A stretch of DNA of 64,000 nucleotides from Paenalkalicoccus suaedae (GCF_006965545.2 NZ_CP041372.2:248001-312000); one strand, 5' to 3'. Counted from the stretch's first letter, positions 16,854 to 26,575 are shown. The notes: generated by a model from the letters alone, not told the origin. A program made the numbers and translations.

Positions 16854-18344
16854 CTACAGCACAACTTCTACTAATAATCGAACGAGCCTCTCATCAAAGT
16901 GAGTCCCGGCCCGATTTTCTAACTGCAAAATGGCCTCGTTAATAGGCAGGAGCTCGCGCCTTGGACATGTAGAGGTCATTGCATCAAATTCATTGCAAAG
17001 GGCGAGGATTTTACTCTCCATCCGCATATCGTCGCCAGTCAAACCTCTCGGATAACCAGATCCATCCTCACGCTCGTGATGCGCCACCACAATGTCTGCG
17101 ATATCATCGAAGTCTGCGGCTGCGTTTAAAATACGGTAGCCAACCTCAGGGTGCTTGCGAAGCTCGGCATCCTCCTCCGGGGTTAACGGCGTCTCTTTAT
17201 CTAGGATCGATTGGTCAATCGCGATCTTACCAATATCATGTAAGAGACTTGCTGTGCGAATTCGTTGAATGGCGAGCTCATCTAAGCCGGCCGCACGACC
17301 TAAGGCCACCGCAAGCTCGCTCACACGCTCAGAGTGATGTTTTTCACGTGGATGCTTTTCATACAACGTGGCAATCATCCCATTGATTAAATCATGCCTA
17401 CGACTACTCTTTTTATAGAGCTTATTTTTATACATCGCGTTCTCTGCCTCGCGAAGGACTTCTGACATATCCGTCGTGTCCTCCATTTTAGCCCCATAAC
17501 CAAACGCTACGGATAAATGAATATCATGCATAATGATGTCGTCACAGATCGCGTCCATTCGGTACATGATTCGCTTTAACTCCTTAGGCGGAGTATTAGG
17601 GAGTAGTAAGACAAATTCATCCCCAGCAAGTCGACACAAAATATCCTCATCACGGCTCATTCGCTTTAACCGATTAGCGACCTCCTTAATCAGCTCATCA
17701 CCTGCCGAGTGTCCAAACGTGTCGTTCACCATCTTAAGTCCATTGACGTCACCCATAATAATTCCAAGCGGCAACATTCGCTTCACATCAAGACGCCTTA
17801 GCTCCTCTTCAAAAAATCGTCTATTGTAAAGACCAGTCATCTGATCATGAAAGCTTAGATATTCTGCCTGATTTTTTGTTAAATAAGCCTGGGTTTCATC
17901 AAGCAACACAAGCTGAATCATAGGCTGACTATCACTACCTGGGACATGCTGACTAAATAAGCGGAGGTGCTTCGGGTCATCACCGACTGTATCGACTTCA
18001 AGCGTCTGCTTTTGCTCGGACGACACTGTCTCCTGCAAAAAGTGCGCAAGCTTTGATTGGATTACTGGAGGAAAGAATGCATAGAAGGATAAACCTATTA
18101 GTTCATCTGCAAGTAAAAGATCTTTTGCCATCATATTTCCCTTACTAATTGTCCCATCAATGGTTACAAGTAGCGTGGCAACAGGACTCCTTGTAAACAA
18201 CACTTCAAAAAACTCCTTGTACTCCCGACCAACTGTCCCATTTACATATGCCGCCACCGATTCCATTAAAGACCGCTTTCGATCCCTAACATCTCCATCC
18301 ACTTCAAGCAGCACACGATCAATCATCTCCTCAATCGACTTCAC
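16854..18344 (-). CDS. GGDEF plus HD-GYP cyclic-di-GMP protein
   Basis: 496-aa soluble protein. Residues about 45-155 form a PAS-like sensor, 160-320 a GGDEF domain and 330-490 an HD-GYP domain. The GGDEF signature reads LAGDEF, with Ala for the first Gly, which many active cyclases tolerate; the metal-binding Asp (GDVNGLKMVND) is kept. The HD-GYP half has HDIGK, the later HHE and GSGYP, as in active c-di-GMP phosphodiesterases. The protein may make and break c-di-GMP. The GTG start at 18344 follows GGGGGG eight bases upstream. A GCTGTAGGGA/TCCCTACAGC hairpin (16836-16860) overlaps the stop codon. Confidence 0.9.
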   Translation of the reverse strand: MKSIEEMIDRVLLEVDGDVRDRKRSLMESVAAYVNGTVGREYKEFFEVLFTRSPVATLLVTIDGTISKGNMMAKDLLLADELIGLSFYAFFPPVIQSKLAHFLQETVSSEQKQTLEVDTVGDDPKHLRLFSQHVPGSDSQPMIQLVLLDETQAYLTKNQAEYLSFHDQMTGLYNRRFFEEELRRLDVKRMLPLGIIMGDVNGLKMVNDTFGHSAGDELIKEVANRLKRMSRDEDILCRLAGDEFVLLLPNTPPKELKRIMYRMDAICDDIIMHDIHLSVAFGYGAKMEDTTDMSEVLREAENAMYKNKLYKKSSRRHDLINGMIATLYEKHPREKHHSERVSELAVALGRAAGLDELAIQRIRTASLLHDIGKIAIDQSILDKETPLTPEEDAELRKHPEVGYRILNAAADFDDIADIVVAHHEREDGSGYPRGLTGDDMRMESKILALCNEFDAMTSTCPRRELLPINEAILQLENRAGTHFDERLVRLLVEVVL

Positions 18345-18681
18345 CGACCATCCCCCCTAACGGCTACAAGATTGATTTTTTGAGGAAAATCTGTCACTGA
18401 TTCTATCTCCCATTACCGTATGCTCGCACAGGACCTTCCCCACCACCAGATCTTTCACCTTACAAACATGGTAATACTAGTACTTTTAATGATCCGTTGT
18501 GCGTAATAACGAATTAATTTGGTTCTATTATACCAGAAATGACGTCGAATATACGCAATATTTTGATTTTCATTAAAATATTTTAGGGTGCTACGTGATT
18601 TTCTGTCCAGTCGTATTAGATCTAGTCAATAACGGGTACATCTAGACTAAACAGTTAATTAGATGAAGGGGTTTGACGCGC
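18345..18681. other. Divergent intergenic region, no gene seen
   Basis: AT-rich 337-bp gap between the divergent GGDEF/HD-GYP and FAD-oxidoreductase genes. It must hold both promoters, but I do not see a convincing -35/-10 pair, riboswitch or repeat. Confidence 0.35.
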
Positions 18682-19821
18682 ATGTATACGTATTTGGTCA
18701 TCGGTGGCGGAGTAATTGGGACGTTTATCGCAAGGGAGCTCTCACACCACGAGGGAGAGGTACTTTTAGTCGAGAAGGAGGATGCGCTGGCACAGGTGCA
18801 AACAAAACATAATAGCGCGCTCGTGCACCCTGCTTTAATGGCACCACCTGATAAAGGTGAGCTTAAATCATCGCTTGCAAGAGAAGGAAATGAGTTGTAC
18901 CATGAGCTTTTAAAACACTGGGATATTCCTGTTGTGCGCCACGGTGCTCTACTCCTCGCAAGGTCGGAAGACGAAGTCGAGTCACTTCGGGAGCATTTGA
19001 AGGCAGGGGAGAATCGTGGGATAACAGACACGTTGTTCCTCTCCAAGGAAGAAGTGAAAAAAAGAGAGCCGAAGCTATGTGACAGCGTTGCGGCCGGATT
19101 ATTGATGCCATCTGCGATGAGCGCAAACACAAAGGCACTAACGGACATGCTGGCACAAAACGCGCGCCTAAATGGCGCTGATATTCGTAAAGGTGTGGAG
19201 GTTGCCGCAATTGAATCGCTTGGCGAGGGCGCTGGATTTCGCGTGAAGTCTACGGAAGGCGAAGAATTTGAGACGAAGTATATCATTAATGCTGCTGGCA
19301 TCGCCTGCGAAAAAATCGCTGGCTTAGTCGAGTCGGAAGTGCCCTACAAAACAGAGCCAAACCGCGGTGAATATGTCGTTCTCGGTCCTGAGGCGAAGGA
19401 TTTCGTTCACCACATTATTTATCCGTTGCCAACGAAAAAAAGTAAAGGCGTCCTACTCATCCCACAGCCGGATGGCACGCTCCGCCTAGGTCCAACAAGC
19501 ACGGATCAGCGTAGCACAACAGACGCTCCGGTTACAGAGGAAGGAAAGGCATCGATTAAAAATGACATTGATCGTCTTGTAAAGGGGGTCCCGCTTCAGT
19601 ATATTAGTCACACTTACGCAGGCATTCGCTCTACCATTGACTACGGCGATTTTTATATTAAGCCATCAAATGAAGTAGACGGGTTCATCCACGTCGCCGG
19701 AATCGAATCCCCTGGCGTCACCTCCGCACCTGCCATCGCGCGCTACGTCGTGCACGAGGTGCTAGGTAAGCTTACGAAGGTAGAAAGAAAAGCGCAGGTG
19801 AAGGAGTTCGAGCTTGAGTAG
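18682..19821 (+). CDS. FAD-dependent oxidoreductase, LhgO/GlpD-like
   Basis: 379-aa DAO-fold flavoenzyme. N-terminal FAD-binding GGGVIGTFIARELS (about residues 7-20), Glu that binds ribose (VEKE), and a C-terminal HVAGIESPGVTSAPAIA flavin loop. HNSALVHPAL (about 45) is the motif that positions the substrate in L-2-hydroxyglutarate oxidase and anaerobic glycerol-3-phosphate dehydrogenase relatives; the exact substrate is open. ATG 18682 is preferred to the TTG at 18673, because AAGGGG at 18666-18671 is ten bases away from it. Confidence 0.82.
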   Translation: MYTYLVIGGGVIGTFIARELSHHEGEVLLVEKEDALAQVQTKHNSALVHPALMAPPDKGELKSSLAREGNELYHELLKHWDIPVVRHGALLLARSEDEVESLREHLKAGENRGITDTLFLSKEEVKKREPKLCDSVAAGLLMPSAMSANTKALTDMLAQNARLNGADIRKGVEVAAIESLGEGAGFRVKSTEGEEFETKYIINAAGIACEKIAGLVESEVPYKTEPNRGEYVVLGPEAKDFVHHIIYPLPTKKSKGVLLIPQPDGTLRLGPTSTDQRSTTDAPVTEEGKASIKNDIDRLVKGVPLQYISHTYAGIRSTIDYGDFYIKPSNEVDGFIHVAGIESPGVTSAPAIARYVVHEVLGKLTKVERKAQVKEFELE

Positions 19822-19991
19822 GGGATTATAGGGTTTACGCCAGGTGAAGGTGTGTTTGCTTCACTTGGCTTTTTGTTTGATGAACCGCCCCCTTCTCCAA
19901 CTAAAATCCCCCAAACTATTGTAGAAAGCGCGTGTTGGCAAGTATACTGTAGAAGCGGTTTTACACGTACTGATTCAGGAGGGAAAAAACA

Positions 19992-21386
19992 ATGTCTAAC
20001 GAACACGAAGTGCTCGATGTTGATATACGAGAGCTTGACCGGAAAGGATCTGGTCGAGGAACGGTGTGGAAAGAAAATGAGTTTGGTGATAAACGAAAGC
20101 TGAAGCTAACGGTGCCAATGACGTTACCTGGTGAGACGATTCGCGTCACGGTAGAAAGGCCGGATAAGCGTCGCTGGTGGACGAAGCCTCAAGAGGTGAT
20201 AAAGGCTCACGAAGAACGTACCCAGCCAGCATGTCCGCACTTTAACCTGTGTGGTGGATGTGCATGGCAGCATTGGGACTATAAAGGCCAGGTTGCTTAT
20301 AAAACAGAGGAAGTCCGCAAAATGGTAGAAGCGCAAGGTTTTGATCCAGCACTTGTCCAAGACGCAATTGGCGCAGAGTCAGAGTGGCACTATCGAAATA
20401 AGATGGAGTTCACCTTCTCCAAAGAGGGAGACATGGGTCTTCATGAGCAGGGCAACTTCCGTAAAATTATTTCGATCGAAACGTGCTTAATTGCTGGGAA
20501 AGAGATGGTCTCAGCAGCATTGACGGTTGCCAAGTGGGCGAAGGAGCATGAACTTAGTGGCTACAATAAAGATACGCATGAAGGACTGCTTCGTCACCTA
20601 CTCGTTCGCCAATCCTTTGCAACGGGTGAAGTCATGCTTGGAGTCGTTGCAACAGCTGATCCAGACGGAGAGCTTTCACCATTAGTAGAAGAGTTAAAAG
20701 AGCGTATCGCAGCGGATCACCCTGCGGTAAAGAGCTTCCTTTGGCTAACGAATACAGATTGGGCAGACCGTGTACAAGCGGAGCAATTAACTGTACTCGC
20801 CGGACGCGACTTCATTCATGAAGAGATGGCAGGCTATAAATTCCGCTTATGGCACGATACGTTCTTCCAAACGAATCCTGTTCAAGCCGAGAAGCTTGTG
20901 GAGCTAGCTTTAGAAATGGCTGATGCAAAGCCTACGGAGCGCATGATCGATCTTTTCTGTGGCGTAGGAACATTCTCCTTGCCATTTGCAGATAAAGTGA
21001 AGGCATTAGCTGGGATCGAGATTGTACCGACATCCATTGAGTCGGCCAAGCGAAATGCGACGGAAAATGGCTTAACGAATACCGAGTTCCTTGCACAGGA
21101 CGCTCGTACCGGCATCGATAAGGTGCTTGAGTCATTCGGACGCCCAGAGCTACTGCTACTCGATCCGCCGAGATCGGGAGCGGGCGGCAAGGTCATGCGT
21201 CGAATTGGACGCGCACAGCCAGAGCGCATCGTCTACGTGTCGTGTAATCCGGAGACATTTGCGACCGACATTACCGAGCTTGTACCGTTCGGGTATGAGC
21301 TAAAGCGTGTGCAGCCAGTGGATTTATTCCCACATACCGTTCACGTAGAGCTTGTCTCTGTGTTAGAAAAAATAAAAGAAGCATAA
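19992..21386 (+). CDS. rlmD: 23S rRNA (uracil-5-)-methyltransferase, RlmD/RlmCD type
   Basis: 464-aa SAM-dependent enzyme that makes m5U in 23S rRNA. N-terminal TRAM RNA-binding domain (about 5-65), an Fe-S cluster Cys set beginning CPHFNLCGGCAW (about 77-88) with a further Cys in ETCLIAG, a central RNA-binding region, then a Rossmann methylase with DLFCGVGTFSLP (about 318) and the catalytic Cys in YVSCNPETFATD (about 417). Bacillus subtilis has two paralogues, one methylating both U747 and U1939, so the precise target is not fixed. ATG 19992 follows AGGAGGG. The FAD-oxidoreductase gene is 170 bp upstream; likely separate transcription. Confidence 0.93.
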   Translation: MSNEHEVLDVDIRELDRKGSGRGTVWKENEFGDKRKLKLTVPMTLPGETIRVTVERPDKRRWWTKPQEVIKAHEERTQPACPHFNLCGGCAWQHWDYKGQVAYKTEEVRKMVEAQGFDPALVQDAIGAESEWHYRNKMEFTFSKEGDMGLHEQGNFRKIISIETCLIAGKEMVSAALTVAKWAKEHELSGYNKDTHEGLLRHLLVRQSFATGEVMLGVVATADPDGELSPLVEELKERIAADHPAVKSFLWLTNTDWADRVQAEQLTVLAGRDFIHEEMAGYKFRLWHDTFFQTNPVQAEKLVELALEMADAKPTERMIDLFCGVGTFSLPFADKVKALAGIEIVPTSIESAKRNATENGLTNTEFLAQDARTGIDKVLESFGRPELLLLDPPRSGAGGKVMRRIGRAQPERIVYVSCNPETFATDITELVPFGYELKRVQPVDLFPHTVHVELVSVLEKIKEA

Positions 21387-21395
21387 TAGCTAGGC

Positions 21396-21436
21396 CTTGG
21401 TCCCTTTAGTTAAAAAGGACCGGGGTCTTTTTATAT
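21396..21436 (+). terminator. Terminator after rlmD
   Basis: CTTGGTCC (21399-21406) pairs with GGACCGGG (21418-21425), followed by TCTTTTT. Confidence 0.75.
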
Positions 21437-21552
21437 AGAAACAAAGAAAAAATTTACTTAATTTACGGATTAGTTGGGGTATAATAGGCATACTCAATGT
21501 GGCGAATATGCACATGGCGAACGGTTGGATCCAAATAAAAGGGGGCAACGTA

Positions 21553-22692
21553 GTGGAGTATGTGGTGCAGTTTCAACTCAATATTTATGCATTATTAATT
21601 TTAGGCGTCCTGCATATCATTATGCTATTTCGGTCAAAGGTGGCGAGCTACAGTAAGAGGCTCCTGCAAATCATCATGGCAGTGTGTGCGCTCTCGATTA
21701 TATTAGAGCCGGCCACATGGATATTTGATGGAAAGCAGTTTTTTGGCGCATTTGCTCTCGAATATGGGACGAACTTTTTGTTGTTTTTGATTGGACCAGT
21801 GCTCGGTGGACTGTTGTTATCGTATGTTGACTACCACTTATTCAAACGGCCGAAGCGGTTAAGGAAGCGCCTCTTTTATCAGCAGGCGAGTATCTTCACC
21901 TTCATCGTTTTACTTGCCAACATCTTTTACCCTATTTATTATCGTGTCGATCCTATTACGAATTCCTTTAATAGTGGAGCGTTTAAAGAGGTGCACTACC
22001 TGGCACTGGCCAGTCTTTACGTATACATGCTGGTTATGATTATTAAAAACCGTACCCGAACCTCTTCGTATGTACGTAACATCTTTGTACTCTTCTTTTT
22101 ACTACCGATAGTTGGTATGGTCGTGCAAATGTTCGACTCAAGGCTGTACTTCTCATGGACGTCGATTGTCATTGGCATACTTGCGGCTTACGTCTTTTTA
22201 GAATCAACGTCTGCGGAGCTCGACTTTTTAACGAAGCTATATAATCGACAAAGCTATGAGCAATATATGAACCATTTGATCGAGAAGGGGAAGCCGTTTC
22301 AGGCGATTCTGTTAGACTTAGATAATTTTAAAGAAATCAATGATCAATACGGGCACGATAAAGGGGATCAGGTTTTACTATTGTTTAGCTCGACTCTCAA
22401 AACAGTTTTCCACACCGATGCATTTGTCGCAAGGCTTGGCGGGGACGAATTTGTTGTCATTCGGCGTAACTTGGCAAATAGCGTGGAGCTTGAGGTAGAA
22501 AAAGTGCATCGACATCTCCAAAAGCTAACGGACTCCCCGCTTGCGGAAATCGGATTTAGCTATGGCTGTCATACGATGGAGGCGGGGACGATGACAAAGG
22601 AAGAGCTTTACACGACAATTGATCAGCACATGTACGAGCATAAGCGTAGCAGGCGACAAGCGGCTCATCACCAGGATAACGTCACGATCTAA
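21553..22692 (+). CDS. Membrane GGDEF diguanylate cyclase
   Basis: 379-aa protein with about six or seven membrane helices in the first 210 residues (LINIYALLILGV-like opening through GILAAYVFLE) and a C-terminal GGDEF domain (about 220-370). The catalytic GGDEF is intact (RLGGDEFVVIRR) and the metal site LDLDNFKEINDQYGHDKGD is conserved, so synthesis of c-di-GMP is expected. GTG 21553 is chosen because AGGGGG lies seven bases upstream, whereas the longer frame from ATG 21499 has no site. A TATAAT at 21480-21485 is a possible -10. There is no partner gene. Its product could feed the riboswitch and YdaK-like receptor at 41.8-45 kb. Confidence 0.9.
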   Translation: MEYVVQFQLNIYALLILGVLHIIMLFRSKVASYSKRLLQIIMAVCALSIILEPATWIFDGKQFFGAFALEYGTNFLLFLIGPVLGGLLLSYVDYHLFKRPKRLRKRLFYQQASIFTFIVLLANIFYPIYYRVDPITNSFNSGAFKEVHYLALASLYVYMLVMIIKNRTRTSSYVRNIFVLFFLLPIVGMVVQMFDSRLYFSWTSIVIGILAAYVFLESTSAELDFLTKLYNRQSYEQYMNHLIEKGKPFQAILLDLDNFKEINDQYGHDKGDQVLLLFSSTLKTVFHTDAFVARLGGDEFVVIRRNLANSVELEVEKVHRHLQKLTDSPLAEIGFSYGCHTMEAGTMTKEELYTTIDQHMYEHKRSRRQAAHHQDNVTI

Positions 22693-22702
22693 CGGCAAAA
22701 TA

Positions 22703-22748
22703 AAAGGAGCAACGCACCGATTTATGTCAGTGTGTCGCTCTTTTTTCT
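22703..22748. terminator. Terminator between convergent genes
   Basis: Imperfect hairpin AGGAGCAACGCAC (22707-22719) with GTGTGTCGCTC (22730-22740), A-rich before and a run of T after. Confidence 0.6.
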
Positions 22749-22758
22749 GTGAAAATGA

Positions 22759-23922
22759 TTATTTAGCAAGCTTGTATATGGCGAGAACATCTTCTTTATG
22801 AAGCTTAACGAAGCTACCTAACGGGCCGCGCTCCGTCGCTTTTGCCGCCATCTCCTCGAAGTGCGTCTCGTCGATATCGACGTGGCTTAGGCGGGTTGGC
22901 ATCCCGATCGATGCAAAGAACGCCTCGACGCGCGCAATACCCTCCTCGGCGGTCGCTTTTAGGTCGCGGGTATCAATCTCCACGTCCCACACGCGATTCG
23001 CAAACTGCGCAAAGCGCGCAACGTCGTGCTCATACACATACTTCATCCAGGCAGGGAAGATGATCGCAAGCCCAGCTCCATGCGCGATATCATAAATCCC
23101 ACTGACTTCGTGCTCAATATCATGGCTACCCCAATCACCCTCGCGCCCAACGCCTAGCGAATCATTGTGCGCAATCGTGCCCGCCCACAAAATCTCCGCG
23201 CGAGCATCGTAATCCTCAGGGTGCTCTAACACCTTTTTCCCTTGAGAAACAATGGTGCGAAGCGTTGCCTCACAGAGTCGATCGGTCAAATCAACCTTCT
23301 TTGTATTGGTGAAATAGCGCTCAAAAATATGAGCAGACATATCTGTGATTCCGCAAGCGGTTTGGTAGGCAGGTAGCGTATACGTTAGCTCTGGATTTAA
23401 AATAGCGAATTTCGGACGAAGGGAATCATGTCCAAACGATCGCTTATACTGACCGTCTTCATTCGTGACAACAGTCCCAGAGCTTGTTTCACTCCCAGCA
23501 GCCGGAATCGTTAGCACAACGCCGATTGGAAGGGTTTGTGTAGCCGTTGTTTTACCAGTAAAGAAATCCCACACATCCCCCTCATAATAAGCGCCTGCTG
23601 CGATGGCTTTCGCAGAGTCGATCACACTCCCACCACCTACAGCGAGAATTACATCCACGTTATGCTCTTTACAAAGATCGACGCCTTCTCTAACAAGGCT
23701 TACGAGCGGATTCGGCTTAACGCCACCAAGCTCCACCACTTCAAGCTTTGCTTCTGCTAAAGAGTTTTTAATACGGTCATAAAGACCAGACTTTTTAATG
23801 CTTCCACCACCGTAATGAAGAAGCACCTTTTTACCATAGTGACTGGTTTCTTGTCCTACAGCTTGTTCCTGATCCTTACCAAACAGGATCTTCGTTGCAT
23901 TTTGAAACGTAAAATTATCCAT
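22759..23922 (-). CDS. yugJ: Iron-containing alcohol dehydrogenase, butanol-dehydrogenase type
   Basis: 387-aa group III alcohol dehydrogenase, NAD(P)H-dependent. Cofactor-binding GGGSVIDSAKAIAAG (about 97-111), and metal ligands in the family positions: Asp in CGITDMSAH (about 194), His in the same motif (198), His in YDIAHGAGLAI (about 267) and, further on, the variant HDIEHEVSG. Length fits YugJ/YugK and clostridial BDH. AAGGAGG lies 11 bases before ATG 23922. It is monocistronic, suggesting fermentative or aldehyde-detoxifying use. Confidence 0.9.
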   Translation of the reverse strand: MDNFTFQNATKILFGKDQEQAVGQETSHYGKKVLLHYGGGSIKKSGLYDRIKNSLAEAKLEVVELGGVKPNPLVSLVREGVDLCKEHNVDVILAVGGGSVIDSAKAIAAGAYYEGDVWDFFTGKTTATQTLPIGVVLTIPAAGSETSSGTVVTNEDGQYKRSFGHDSLRPKFAILNPELTYTLPAYQTACGITDMSAHIFERYFTNTKKVDLTDRLCEATLRTIVSQGKKVLEHPEDYDARAEILWAGTIAHNDSLGVGREGDWGSHDIEHEVSGIYDIAHGAGLAIIFPAWMKYVYEHDVARFAQFANRVWDVEIDTRDLKATAEEGIARVEAFFASIGMPTRLSHVDIDETHFEEMAAKATERGPLGSFVKLHKEDVLAIYKLAK

Positions 23923-24083
23923 ACAGGCATATGCCTCCTTTTAGCTATGTAAGCTCTTTCATAATTGTTTAAGCAAGTTGCGCAAACAATCAATGATAGT
24001 AGTGTAGCGGAAAATGGAGGAAAAGTATATTAAGGAGGATTTTGGTGGTGGGGAACGGGGGGGGGGAGGTGGGCTGGAAAAGA

Positions 24084-24215
24084 AGTAACGTGCAAATGGA
24101 GAGAAGTAACTCGGAAAAGAAGTAATGCATAAAGTGGGAGAAGTAAGGCGGAAGTTGCTAGAACAAACGCGGAACAATCGAGAAACAGCACGGAAGTTGG
24201 GAGAAGTAACGTGCA
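24084..24215 (+). repeat. 21-bp phased AGTAA-type element, copy 2
   Basis: Anchors at 24084, 24105, 24121, 24142, 24163, 24184 and 24205: all 21 bp apart except one 16-bp step. The order AGTAA-ACAAA-AACAG-AGTAA and the GCGGAA/CGGAAG interior match copy 1 at 7386. It fills most of the 352-bp gap between the alcohol dehydrogenase gene and the PTS operon terminator. Confidence 0.85.
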
Positions 24216-24228
24216 AAAAAGAAACAAC

Positions 24229-24271
24229 CAAAAAAACTAGATAAGACCGCAATTCTCGCGGTCTTATCTAG
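24229..24271 (-). terminator. Strong terminator of the PTS operon
   Basis: CTAGATAAGACCGC (24237-24250) pairs with GCGGTCTTATCTAG (24258-24271); on the minus strand it is followed by seven T. Confidence 0.92.
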
Positions 24272-24274
24272 CCT

Positions 24275-25009
24275 TTACATGTACCTAATCTGTGTTTTAT
24301 ACGCCTCAAAAATAGCATCGTTGTGTGCTTTCGTGCCATCGATATTGGCACTGTAGAAGATGGGTGGATCGATGCCTTTTGCAAGCAACAATTCCACAAT
24401 CTCCACAAGAATACTGTTGACGATAGCGGCGCCGATCACTGTAGAGGTAGGTGCCACGGCCTGAGGTAATCCATCAAAGGAGACGGTTGCATCACCTGTT
24501 TCCCCATGATTATCAATTATGATATCCGCCAGTTCGAATAGTCGTAACCCCGTAGAGTGTCGTGACTTCGATTCACTGGAATACGTCACATTGGTAATAG
24601 CGATAACCGTAACTCCACGCTCTTTTGCGTGTGTGACGAGGTCGATCATGACCGGGTTTCTCCCCGAGACGGAATGGGTGAGAAGGACATCGCCACTCTC
24701 CCAAGCAACGGACGAGGCGATAATATCGCCATAGCCCTCGAGTTGCTCGGCCTGCGACGTGCGCGTGATCGGGCGCACGTTGAGCATGAGGCTCGGGTCA
24801 AAAATTGGGTTGAACAGAGCCAGACCACCAGCGCGGTAAAAGAGCTCCTCCGAGAGAATCCCGGCGTGAGAGGCGCCGAAGGTATATATTGTCTTCTTCG
24901 CCTCGATTGCTTGGACAATGCGTGTGGCTGCATCTTTTATAGCGGGATCGTACTCCACTTGATCAAGCTTCTCTCGAATAGCCTTTAAATAGGTTGAACG
25001 TTTTGACAT
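24275..25009 (-). CDS. SIS-domain protein (UPF0309-type)
   Basis: 244-aa sugar isomerase (SIS) domain protein. SIS features: TFGASHAGILSEELFYRAGG (about 43-62), a Ser-rich phosphosugar loop (LTHSVSGRNPVMIDLVTHAKERG, about 110-133) and the AITN strand. Likely an isomerase or phosphosugar-binding protein acting on the product of the PTS. ATG 25009 follows AGGAGG and lies three bases after the stop of the PTS IIC gene, so it is the last gene of that operon. UPF0309 members have no proven reaction that I can name. Confidence 0.82.
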   Translation of the reverse strand: MSKRSTYLKAIREKLDQVEYDPAIKDAATRIVQAIEAKKTIYTFGASHAGILSEELFYRAGGLALFNPIFDPSLMLNVRPITRTSQAEQLEGYGDIIASSVAWESGDVLLTHSVSGRNPVMIDLVTHAKERGVTVIAITNVTYSSESKSRHSTGLRLFELADIIIDNHGETGDATVSFDGLPQAVAPTSTVIGAAIVNSILVEIVELLLAKGIDPPIFYSANIDGTKAHNDAIFEAYKTQIRYM

Positions 25010-25012
25010 GCA

Positions 25013-26281
25013 TTAGCCTCCTAGTAATCCTGCGAATAGGTTAGCGAACCAGCCGAATAAGGAGAAGTCATTTCCTCCAAAGATAAGCATCCAATCAGCG
25101 ATTGTCGTGCTAAAGATCGGAATCGATACAGCGAGCAGGACAACCATTAAGACAGCGGCTCCGACAGTTCCGATGATCGCACCTCGTAATCCGCCTTGAC
25201 CCTCTGCGAGCACAGCTGCTGTTCCACATTCAAAGAAGGAGGTAACAACAAGCGGTAGGAGGAGGAAGGCAAGGCTCATTTGCGTGTTGATCAGAACAAT
25301 TAATGCAGTAGAAACAAACATTGCGACAACGAAGCCAATAATCACGGCGTTCGGACGATACGTAAAGATGATCGGTGCATCAAGGGCTGGTATAGCATTT
25401 GGTACGAGCTTATCCGAGATCCCTTTAAAGGCAGGTAGGATCTGTTGGATAACCATACGTACACCAGAAAGCATGATCGTAAGACCAGCACCAAAAGTTA
25501 ATCCATTTGTTAACGCGAACGTAAAGAGAGTCATATCTGTCTCGGGATCCATGGCAGAAAGTCCAATTGTAAAACCGACTGCGATGTAAACAATAAAGAC
25601 AACTAGTCCACCAGTTATAGCAACCTCTCTAAAGAAACCAAGGCTCTTAGGTAACTGAAGGTCTTCCGTTGAGCGTTCTTTATTACCGACTACTCGCGCA
25701 ATTAACGCAGCGGTAATGGCTAAAAATCCTGCTGGGTGACCTAGTGTAAACGAACGATCACCTGTAACGGCAGTAACGAACGGCGTTAAAAGTGCAGGTA
25801 CAATAATGAAGTAAAGGGCAGATGCGATAGTTGCAAAAATAATGACACCTGTATAAGAGAACTGATTTTCTACAGCAACTGCTACGAAAATATAAGGGAA
25901 CCAGAAAAGCATGTGCCCCGTTAAGAAAATGTGATTAATCTTTGTGAAACGTGCCACGAGAACGTTCGCTAAGAAGGCGAGCATCATGGCAATACCGATT
26001 GCTCCACCGTAATCAGCTAAAATATCTATGGAGCCTGCAACCTCTTCTCCACTGCCATCAACGGCAATGGAGGTCACAGCGTTTTGAATAGGTAAAATCG
26101 AACTGACAATGATATCTGTCCCAATTGTTAAGATAAGTACGCCAATAGCGGTTAACGCCGTCCCTTTGACAACATCGCTGAACGGTTTTTTCTGCAAGAG
26201 TAATCCGAGCATAGCAATGAGTCCGAGTAAAATTGGCGGCTGTCGGAATACTTCTGAAATAATGAGTTGAATAAAGTCCAT
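25013..26281 (-). CDS. PTS EIIC permease, ascorbate (UlaA/SgaT) type
   Basis: 422-aa membrane permease of the L-ascorbate-type phosphotransferase family, with about ten to eleven hydrophobic segments. The family-like core includes FLTGHMLFWFPYIFVA, GHPAGFL and TNGLTFGAGLTIMLSGVRM. It moves and phosphorylates its substrate together with the EIIB encoded 12 bp upstream and the EIIA domain of the regulator. ATG 26281 follows AAGGGGGAAG. The UlaA family also transports substrates other than ascorbate, and none of ulaD-ulaG is here, so the substrate is uncertain. Confidence 0.88.
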   Translation of the reverse strand: MDFIQLIISEVFRQPPILLGLIAMLGLLLQKKPFSDVVKGTALTAIGVLILTIGTDIIVSSILPIQNAVTSIAVDGSGEEVAGSIDILADYGGAIGIAMMLAFLANVLVARFTKINHIFLTGHMLFWFPYIFVAVAVENQFSYTGVIIFATIASALYFIIVPALLTPFVTAVTGDRSFTLGHPAGFLAITAALIARVVGNKERSTEDLQLPKSLGFFREVAITGGLVVFIVYIAVGFTIGLSAMDPETDMTLFTFALTNGLTFGAGLTIMLSGVRMVIQQILPAFKGISDKLVPNAIPALDAPIIFTYRPNAVIIGFVVAMFVSTALIVLINTQMSLAFLLLPLVVTSFFECGTAAVLAEGQGGLRGAIIGTVGAAVLMVVLLAVSIPIFSTTIADWMLIFGGNDFSLFGWFANLFAGLLGG

Positions 26282-26293
26282 CTTGCTTCCCCC

Positions 26294-26569
26294 TTAATCG
26301 TTTTGAAGCTGACTTTTACTTGCCTGTAGCACCTCTTGATAGTTCATAAATTCCTTAATAGCGACAATTGGACATGTTACCTGTGACTCTAACTGTTCAG
26401 CAAATTCCGGCGATGTGTAAATGAGATCTGGCGTTTGTGATGCGGCAGATGCGATGTCTGTGTTATCGACCTCCGCGTCAACTCCTAACTCCTTTAGTGC
26501 CTTTTCTACCTGCATTCTGAGGGCCATCGATGACCCTACTCCAAATCCACATACGGCTAATACTCTCAT
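26294..26569 (-). CDS. PTS EIIB component, ascorbate/lactose type
   Basis: 91-aa cytoplasmic EIIB. The phosphocysteine P-loop-like segment is at the N terminus: MRVLAVCGFGVGSSMALRM, Cys7. It receives phosphate from EIIA (fused to the regulator) and passes it to the substrate in EIIC. Starts seven bases after the regulator's stop with GGAG upstream. Confidence 0.9.
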   Translation of the reverse strand: MRVLAVCGFGVGSSMALRMQVEKALKELGVDAEVDNTDIASAASQTPDLIYTSPEFAEQLESQVTCPIVAIKEFMNYQEVLQASKSQLQND

Positions 26570-26575
26570 TATGAT

